DNA of 28,698 bases from an uncultured Clostridia bacterium. GTDB lineage: Bacteria > Bacillota > Clostridia > TANB77 > CAG-508. Each line of letters begins with the position of its first letter. Position 1 is the stretch's first letter. The position numbers and the translations under genes were made by a program. Below the pieces are notes generated by a model, which ran no database searches, was not told the DNA's origin, and was given only the letters and a program-made list of their open reading frames with translations. The stretch lies in assembly GCA_948934525.1 (NCBI GenBank), contig CAQZSK010000017.1, forward strand, positions 1 to 28,698, read 5' to 3'. Below, in pieces: positions 23,798 through 28,698 of the stretch.

Positions 23798-24710
23798 ATG
23801 TCAATCAAATTAATTGCAACTGATTTGGATGGAACTATGCTTGCTACAGATAATTCTATCCCTCAAACTAATTTAAAGGCTATTCAAACTATGAAAGAGA
23901 AAAATATATCTCTTGCTATTTGTACTGGAAAAAGTTATGCTATTTCCAAAGATATTTGTAAACAATGTGGAGCCCAATATGGCATTTTTGGTAATGGTAC
24001 TCAAATCATTGATTTAAAAGAACAAAAGGAAATTTTTCGTCATACCTTAACAATGGAAGAATTAACTTTTTGTTATCAACTTGCTGAAAAATATGATTTG
24101 CATATCCATGCTTATGGAGATAACTTTGTCATTACAGAAGAATTAAAATATATGGATCTTCGCAATTATGCAACATACTTTAATTCACCAAATTCTGTTT
24201 TCCGGAAAATATGATACTAATTTTAATTTAATTTTGCATAAGACTGATAAAGATAGTCTTTCCTTTTATATTGTAAAAAATTTATTACAATATATTCAAG
24301 AACATGATCTTTCTATCTTTAACGTTATTTTATCAGGTGAAAATAGTATAGAAGAAGCATACTCTGCTTTAAAAAAGCAAGAAACTTTAACAATCCAATT
24401 TATCTCTAAGAAGGGACATTACAAAGATATTTTATTAAATAAAGAATATGATTATCTTTCCATTGCTCCTCAAAACATTGGTAAAGGAACTGCTTTGAAA
24501 TTTTTAAATGATTATTTGAAGATTAACGCCAATGATACTATGGCTATTGGCGATAACTTAAATGATATTGATTTATTAAAAAGTTCTGGCATAGGAGTTG
24601 CTGTTGCTAATGCTTATGAGCCTGTAAAAAAAGCAGCTACCTATACTACTAATCATTCAGCTAATGATGGTGGATTTGCAGAAGCTGTTTATCAATTTAT
24701 AGAATTTTAA
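23798..24710 (+). CDS. Cof-type HAD-family sugar-phosphatase, needs a +1 frameshift
   Basis: Predicted cytoplasmic Mg-dependent phosphatase of the HAD IIB (Cof) subfamily. 135 residues from ATG 23798 (GGAGTG upstream) join 168 residues ending at 24710 to give about 303. Motif I is DLDGT (residues 9-13), motif II the Thr of AICTGKSY, and the cap lies in the middle. Motif III is probably the Lys of NIGKGTALKF and motif IV is GDNLNDIDLL near the end. Without the shift the protein stops two codons after CGG and loses motifs III and IV. The second frame has no ribosome binding site and starts mid-domain. Physiological substrate unknown. Confidence 0.88.
24200..24206 (+). other. Putative +1 frameshift site TTC-CGG-A in the HAD gene
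   Basis: Zero frame reads TCT GTT TTC CGG AAA ATA TGA. Skipping the C at 24203 gives TTC GGA AAA TAT GAT and the rest of the phosphatase. Same pattern as 16424-16430 and 18542-18548, on the other strand and in an unrelated family. Confidence 0.6.
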
Positions 24711-24764
24711 AATGAGATAGTCCTGATTTCCCATCTTCTCTTGGAAATTAAAACTATCTCATTT
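24710..24764. terminator. Bidirectional terminator between the HAD gene and cdaA
   Basis: Perfect 12-bp stem AAATGAGATAGT (24710-24721) with 24753-24764. The 31-nt loop has its own ATTTCC/GGAAAT pairing. A T-run follows on the plus strand and a T-rich tract on the minus strand. Confidence 0.85.
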
Positions 24765-24772
24765 TTATATTC

Positions 24773-25699
24773 TTATTCTTCCTTTTTCTCTATTTTACCT
24801 TGTTCTACTATTTGTTGTTTTCTCGCCTTTATTTTCTCTACTCTTTTCAATTTTTCATCGCCAAATCTCTTCGTTACAATATGTTTTATTAAAATGTTTT
24901 TTAAGCTATCTTCTTTTACATCAACAATTAAAGTTCCCTCTTTAGCTACTGAAATTTTACCAGTCTCTTCTGAAACAATAACTGCAATTGCATCAGATTC
25001 TTTTGAAATTCCTAAACCAGCACGATGCCTTGTCCCTAATTCTTTTGCAATATCTTTATCATCTGCTAATGGTAAAATACAAGCTGCTGCTGTAATTTTA
25101 TTATTAGATATAATAACTGCACCATCATGTAATGGTGTATTAGGCGTAAATAAATTTACGATTAATTGAGGCGATACTTCTGAGCCAATTCTAACACCTG
25201 TATCAGCAATATCATTAATTTGAATATCTCTTTCTACAACAATTAATCCTCCTGTTTTTGATTTTGCAAGTTCTGTTGCTGCAATAACTATTTTATAAAT
25301 ATCTTCTTTTGTTTTTGTTGCTAAATCTTTATCAAATCCAAAATATTTGGTTATTTTATTGGTTCCTAACTGTTCCAACATTCTACGTAGCTCTGGTTGA
25401 AATATCACAATTAAGGCAATTACACCATAAGGCATAAAAAATGTTAAAAAGAAATTTAAAATTTTTAATTCTAGCATTTCACTTAAAGCTACAATAATTA
25501 AAATTAAAACAATTCCCTTTAGCAATTGCCATGCTCTTGATTTTTTTGCATATAGCACAAATTTGTACATTAAATATCCAACAATTACTAAATCTATCAC
25601 TAAGGATATTAATCTAAGTGGATTTTGTGACAATTCTGTCATGTAGCTTGCAAAAGCTTGCCAAATGCCAGTCCAACTAATGTTTATATTTTCAAACAT
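24773..25699 (-). CDS. cdaA: Diadenylate cyclase CdaA
   Basis: Membrane enzyme making cyclic di-AMP from two ATP, controlling potassium, osmolyte and wall homeostasis in Firmicutes. The 308 residues have three N-terminal membrane segments (about 28-50, 57-77, 79-101), then the DisA_N domain with the catalytic motifs LHDGAVII and TRHRAGLGIS. The C-terminus is a Lys/Glu-rich extension of about 35 residues. The usual downstream partners cdaR and glmM are absent: a terminator follows directly. Upstream by 24 nt is a 46-residue membrane protein gene in the same transcript. GAGG precedes the ATG. Confidence 0.96.
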   Translation of the reverse strand: MFENINISWTGIWQAFASYMTELSQNPLRLISLVIDLVIVGYLMYKFVLYAKKSRAWQLLKGIVLILIIVALSEMLELKILNFFLTFFMPYGVIALIVIFQPELRRMLEQLGTNKITKYFGFDKDLATKTKEDIYKIVIAATELAKSKTGGLIVVERDIQINDIADTGVRIGSEVSPQLIVNLFTPNTPLHDGAVIISNNKITAAACILPLADDKDIAKELGTRHRAGLGISKESDAIAVIVSEETGKISVAKEGTLIVDVKEDSLKNILIKHIVTKRFGDEKLKRVEKIKARKQQIVEQGKIEKKEE

Positions 25700-25723
25700 A
25701 TATTACCTCTTTTTCATTTATTG

Positions 25724-25864
25724 CTATCCTTGTTGTACCATGGCAATAATACAGTAAATTAAAGTCGCTGCAATAGATAGTACCATCATTACTGCTAAAA
25801 TAATTGCCATAATCTTAGTTGCTAATTTTCCTATATCTTTCTTGTTTTTTTGTTCTTTTGCCAT
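25724..25864 (-). CDS. 46-residue single-pass membrane protein upstream of cdaA
   Basis: The sequence begins MAKEQKNKKDIGKLATKIMA and has one hydrophobic segment (about 18-42), giving a positively charged cytoplasmic N-terminus. AGGAGG lies nine bases before ATG 25864 and a promoter stands upstream, so it is very likely translated. The layout resembles the short DUF4044/Prli42-type proteins of Firmicutes, which I cannot confirm. Being cotranscribed with cdaA it might modulate the cyclase; that is inference. Confidence 0.75.
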   Translation of the reverse strand: MAKEQKNKKDIGKLATKIMAIILAVMMVLSIAATLIYCIIAMVQQG

Positions 25865-25921
25865 TTGTTATTTCCTCCTATTTTGAGTTTAAATTTTCTT
25901 ATTATAATGCTTATCTTATTT

Positions 25922-25948
25922 TTGCACTATAATTTAGTTATAGCACAA
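25922..25948. promoter_or_regulatory. Imperfect palindrome over the -10 of the cdaA operon promoter
   Basis: Arms 25922-25932 (TTGCACTATAA) and 25938-25948 (TTATAGCACAA) match at 9 of 11 positions around a 5-nt centre. The palindrome covers the -10 hexamer, so a repressor site is plausible. Confidence 0.4.
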
Positions 25949-25965
25949 ATTGTTTTCTTTTTCAA
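25937..25965 (-). promoter_or_regulatory. Promoter of the small membrane protein-cdaA operon
   Basis: Minus strand -35 TTGAAA (25960-25965), 17-nt spacer, -10 TATAAC (25937-25942). A second candidate -10 (TATAAT) lies nearer the gene without a matching -35. Confidence 0.65.
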
Positions 25966-25993
25966 TAAATAAAAAATTAATTTTTTCATTTTA

Positions 25994-26021
25994 TTGACCT
26001 TTTTAATTTCTATGATATAAT
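25994..26021 (+). promoter_or_regulatory. Promoter of the arginase-family gene
   Basis: -35 TTGACC (25994-25999), 16-nt spacer, -10 TATAAT (26016-26021), start near 26028. Confidence 0.8.
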
Positions 26022-26045
26022 TTCTATATTGTGACTACTAGTGTT

Positions 26046-26060
26046 TGATGATTATCATCA
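26046..26060. promoter_or_regulatory. Perfect palindrome in the arginase 5' leader
   Basis: TGATGA-TTA-TCATCA, a perfect 6-bp inverted repeat about 20 nt after the predicted transcription start, in operator position. Could bind a dimeric repressor or fold as a small hairpin. Confidence 0.45.
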
Positions 26061-26094
26061 CTATGTTGAAAGAAATTTATATTGAGGTTAATTT

Positions 26095-27135
26095 ATGAAA
26101 AAAATATCAATTGTTAGTGCTTGTACTGATTTAGGAGTTCATGTAAATGGTGCAAGTATAGGTGCTCAAATACTTGCAAAGGATCTACATTCTAATAATA
26201 TTTCTCACAATTACACTCTTAGTAATAATCAAACTAAAAAAGAGGCTAATCCTAAAATGCAAGTACAAACTTGTCAAGAAATAAATGATTTTGTGCAGGA
26301 ATTTGACCGTCTTCTTCTAGTTATGCATGAGTTACATTTTGAAGAAAGTCTGTCTACAGAAGACAGAAATTTATATTATAAAAAAATGCATGACTTAGTT
26401 TTATCTGTGAAAGCATTAGATACAAAAAATGAGAAAAGAAACTTAGAACAAATTAATGAATTTAATCAAAATTTATATGAGTTAATAGCTACCATCATAG
26501 ACAATGATGAATTCCCTTTAACAATAGGTGGTGATCATATTATAGCAATCGCATCCAGTCTAGCATCTATCAAAAAACACCAAAACTTAGGTCTTATTTG
26601 GTTTGATTCCCATGCTGACTACAATACATATGCTACTTCTGTTACAGGAAACTTACATGGTCTTCCTTTAGCAGTAGCTACTCATTTTGAAAAAGATATT
26701 TTATCAGACTTTCATCAAGGCCCTTTCTATGATCCTAAACACACTGTTATTGTTGGTGGCAGAGATATTGATCCTTGGGAATGGGGTAATGTTTTAGAAG
26801 CTGGTATAACAGTATTTTCTACTGAGGATATTCAAAAATATGGTTCTGAAACAATTTGTAAAAAAGCTTTTGAAATTGCTTCTAATGGAACAAAAGGAGT
26901 ACATATTAGTTTCGATCTTGATTTAATTGATCCTACTGTTGCGTCTGGTGTATCTGTTCCAGCTCAGAATGGTCTTACATTACAAGAAACTCATGAATTA
27001 GTAGATGAAATTACAAAATCTGCAAATATTATAAAATCTGCAGATTTAGTAGAATATAACCCTATCTTTGATAAAGATGGTAAAACTGCCAAACTGGCTA
27101 AGCAAATTTTGGAAAAATGGATTGAAACATTTTAA
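26095..27135 (+). CDS. Arginase/agmatinase-family ureohydrolase
   Basis: Binuclear manganese hydrolase of a guanidino compound, likely arginine to ornithine and urea; substrate not certain. Metal-ligand motifs are present: GGDHI (about 145), WFDSHADYN (about 172-180) and SFDLDLIDP (about 281-289); the acidic VEYNP is near 321. The second motif has Ser where arginases usually have Ala (D-A-H-x-D). At 346 residues it is about 50 longer than Bacillus arginase, mostly through a charged helical insert (about 60-125). GAGG precedes the ATG; it is a single-gene transcript with a palindrome in its leader. Confidence 0.85.
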   Translation: MKKISIVSACTDLGVHVNGASIGAQILAKDLHSNNISHNYTLSNNQTKKEANPKMQVQTCQEINDFVQEFDRLLLVMHELHFEESLSTEDRNLYYKKMHDLVLSVKALDTKNEKRNLEQINEFNQNLYELIATIIDNDEFPLTIGGDHIIAIASSLASIKKHQNLGLIWFDSHADYNTYATSVTGNLHGLPLAVATHFEKDILSDFHQGPFYDPKHTVIVGGRDIDPWEWGNVLEAGITVFSTEDIQKYGSETICKKAFEIASNGTKGVHISFDLDLIDPTVASGVSVPAQNGLTLQETHELVDEITKSANIIKSADLVEYNPIFDKDGKTAKLAKQILEKWIETF

Positions 27136-27147
27136 TATCTTCTTATA

Positions 27148-27199
27148 AAAAGGAACCCTAGATAGTAAACATTTTCTGTTTAATATTAGGGTTCCTTTT
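27148..27199. terminator. Terminator after the arginase-family gene
   Basis: Perfect 13-bp stem AAAAGGAACCCTA (27148-27160) with 27187-27199, 26-nt loop; T-rich on the plus side (TTTTATTTTTC). It could also end the minus-strand gene that stops at 27223. Confidence 0.88.
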
Positions 27200-27222
27200 A
27201 TTTTTCATATTTAATACACAAA

Positions 27223-28518
27223 TTATAGATATAAAGCTAATCGGAAACCAAATCCATCATTAGCAGTAGTTAGAGCAGAATCATTACGGCGTCGAGAAGC
27301 TGGATGAGCATTTCCACTGCTTCGAAATCCTCCGCCACGACTTACTCGATTGGCAGTACCAAAGGCTTCCATAGTCCATTCCCACATATTTCCAGCCATA
27401 TCATAGATATGTTTCTGCTGATTTGCAGCTTCTTTTTTTATAGCTATACTACCTGTATAATTTCCTTTTCCAGTACTATCTTTTACATATCCTGTCGAAG
27501 TTCCTGTCTCATAATTAGAGTCTATAAAATTTAATGCTGCATCCCATTGTACGCCATAGCATAAAGTACTTGTTACCTTATGAATATCATCATCTTTATA
27601 CATACTTCTTGCCACTTTTACTGCTCCATTGGCATTATCACTTCCTGGTAATCCATCAGATGCCGTATCTGAACTTGTGCCTCCCCATGGAATATAATTC
27701 CAGACTCCTGCTTCTTTCTGACTTACTGGCTTTACACTTCCATCTTGTATCTTTTTATTTGTATCATTCGTTATTGTAGAAGTTGTAGTCCCTTCTATTC
27801 CTGCTTCAAATCTAGCAATATAAAATCCTTTGTTATCTTTTACACTTTTGTACATTGCGATACTCTCAGCTGTCCCTGCAGTACTATTAGCACTATATGG
27901 TTTGCCTGGAGAACCAGCATTTGTTCTATCTCCTGCTTCTCTGGATGAAGTAGATGATTCACCTAATAATGTTTGTAAATTACCACTTGCATACCCTTCT
28001 ATTAAATGAAACTTACTATAATCTGGTACAGGTATCCATACAAATTGATTACCATGTTTGCTATTATCTAAATCATCTCCTGCTATATCTGAAATAACAA
28101 GTCCGTCTTTTATTGTATTTTTATCCTCTGGACTATCTTTACTATCTTCTACAACACAAAATCCTCCTGGTATTGGTGCCTTATCCCCATTTTCATCTAT
28201 ATATTCTTCTTTATCTGTATTTACTAGTTCTCCTTTTTGCAATTTATTTGACATTGGAGGAGTTGTTGTACTATTTCCATTTGTATAATTACTAATGATA
28301 TTTCCTAGGTTACTTAAATCCTCTTGTTCATTTTGCATAGCCTCTTCTGTCTTATTCTTTGCCTCTTGTGCTTTTTTGAATATACTATTATCTCCCATTA
28401 CATACATAATAGTTACTCCTGCCAAAATCAAAAGTATTACAATGGTTACGACTAGGGCGACTAGAGTAATACCTGCTATTTTTTCTTTTCTACTCTTCAT
28501 ATCATTTATTCTACCCAT
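27223..28518 (-). CDS. Pilin-like protein with FGE-sulfatase/C-type-lectin-fold domain
   Basis: 431 residues from ATG 28518 (TAGGAG eight bases upstream). A basic leader is followed by GITLVALVVTIVILLILAGV (about 15-34), a type IV prepilin-like N-terminus with possible cleavage after Gly15 but no Glu at mature position 5. Next come a helix, a Ser/Thr/Asn-rich linker and a C-terminal FGE-sulfatase domain: GNQFVWIPVPDYSKF, GFYIARFEAGIEG, HIYDMAGNMWEWTMEAF, RVSRGGGFRSSG and GFGFRLALYL. This is the fold of formylglycine-generating-enzyme-like proteins. Here it is more likely a surface binding domain than an enzyme. The last 40 residues look like the variable region of retroelement-diversified proteins, but no reverse transcriptase is in the window. 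Has its own promoter. Confidence 0.85.
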   Translation of the reverse strand: MGRINDMKSRKEKIAGITLVALVVTIVILLILAGVTIMYVMGDNSIFKKAQEAKNKTEEAMQNEQEDLSNLGNIISNYTNGNSTTTPPMSNKLQKGELVNTDKEEYIDENGDKAPIPGGFCVVEDSKDSPEDKNTIKDGLVISDIAGDDLDNSKHGNQFVWIPVPDYSKFHLIEGYASGNLQTLLGESSTSSREAGDRTNAGSPGKPYSANSTAGTAESIAMYKSVKDNKGFYIARFEAGIEGTTTSTITNDTNKKIQDGSVKPVSQKEAGVWNYIPWGGTSSDTASDGLPGSDNANGAVKVARSMYKDDDIHKVTSTLCYGVQWDAALNFIDSNYETGTSTGYVKDSTGKGNYTGSIAIKKEAANQQKHIYDMAGNMWEWTMEAFGTANRVSRGGGFRSSGNAHPASRRRNDSALTTANDGFGFRLALYL

Positions 28519-28590
28519 CAAATTTTCTCCTATTTTTTCTTTAGTATTTGTATCTTTCACTATTATTATACATTTTAATTTACATTATAT

Positions 28591-28619
28591 TTATAACATA
28601 CTGTTTTAAATTGTGTCAA
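28591..28619 (-). promoter_or_regulatory. Promoter of the pilin-like FGE-domain gene
   Basis: Minus strand -35 TTGACA (28614-28619), 17-nt spacer, -10 TTATAA (28591-28596; TATAAA one base further is an alternative). Confidence 0.7.
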
Positions 28620-28655
28620 TATAAATTATGTAGTTTTTTGTCACTCCTTGAATTT

Positions 28656-28696
28656 AAAACTAAATTCCACCAGTAGTTTGGGCAGATTTTAGTTTT
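28656..28696. repeat. Inverted repeat at the right edge
   Basis: AAAACTAAA (28656-28664) pairs perfectly with TTTAGTTTT (28688-28696) around 23 nt. It may be the terminator of a gene beyond the window. The rest of 28620-28698 shows no coding sequence. Confidence 0.3.
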
Positions 28697-28698
28697 GG

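Noticed and set aside
24168..24710. Separate second gene starting at ATG 24168 in the HAD region
   Set aside because: It begins in the middle of the cap domain without a ribosome binding site and carries only the C-terminal HAD motifs; it is the +1 continuation of the upstream frame.
27223..28518. Active formylglycine-generating enzyme
   Set aside because: The domain is fused to a pilin-like membrane anchor and I see no sulfatase or the paired catalytic cysteines near the C-terminus; a binding role is more likely.
1..28698. CRISPR arrays, tRNA or rRNA genes, prophage or insertion sequence genes
   Set aside because: No regularly spaced direct repeats, cloverleaf-like genes, rRNA segments, integrase or transposase reading frames were seen on either strand.

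Overview
The window is AT-rich and looks like a low-GC, Gram-positive Clostridia-type bacterium, probably an uncultured gut lineage. The reasons are an S10 ribosomal operon in the standard Firmicutes order, strong AGGAGG-type ribosome binding sites, SpoVG behind a sigma-H-like promoter, a SpoIVB (S55) protease, the diadenylate cyclase CdaA, and a pilin-like protein with the GITLVALVVTI N-terminus. No genus can be assigned from the sequence alone.

Layout. (1) 1-5416, minus strand: rpsJ-rplC-rplD-rplW-rplB-rpsS-rplV-rpsC-rplP-rpmC (last gene cut by the window edge), with a near-consensus promoter and a structured leader of about 250 nt. A REP-like palindrome sits between rpsS and rplV, and hairpins lie in two other gaps. 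(2) 5455-6023, plus strand: an orphan gene of atypical base composition with its own promoter and terminator. (3) spoVG (minus) and murC (plus), divergent. (4) 22317-8025, minus strand: a compact run of 14 genes, apparently one operon of about 14 kb, for a Tad/Flp-like secretion or pilus machine. It encodes a CpaB-like SAF protein, two CpaE-like P-loop proteins with degenerate Walker A motifs, a CpaF/TadA ATPase, a fused TadB-TadC platform protein, an array of small membrane proteins (four starting MENAS), TadE/TadG-like proteins, then SpoIVB and a membrane-anchored transglutaminase-like protein. (5) 22395-23713, minus: truA and a small Cys-rich membrane protein. (6) 23750-28698: a Cof-type HAD phosphatase (plus), cdaA with a 46-residue membrane protein (minus), an arginase-family enzyme (plus), and a pilin-like protein carrying an FGE-sulfatase/C-type-lectin domain (minus).

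Main discovery. Three unrelated genes (CpaF ATPase, TadB-TadC platform protein, HAD phosphatase) each need one +1 frame change. In all three the change falls at the same heptamer type, T-N-C-C-G-G-[A/T], with CGG in the zero frame and a GGN glycine codon in the +1 frame. By eye I find no in-frame CGG in any other recognisable gene (about 8,500 codons), although about 26 CGG trinucleotides occur on the coding strand out of frame. CCGG occurs only four times in the window, three of them at these sites. This suggests CGG is an unassigned or hungry codon used as a +1 ribosomal frameshift signal. A systematic sequencing error at CCGG is the main competing explanation.
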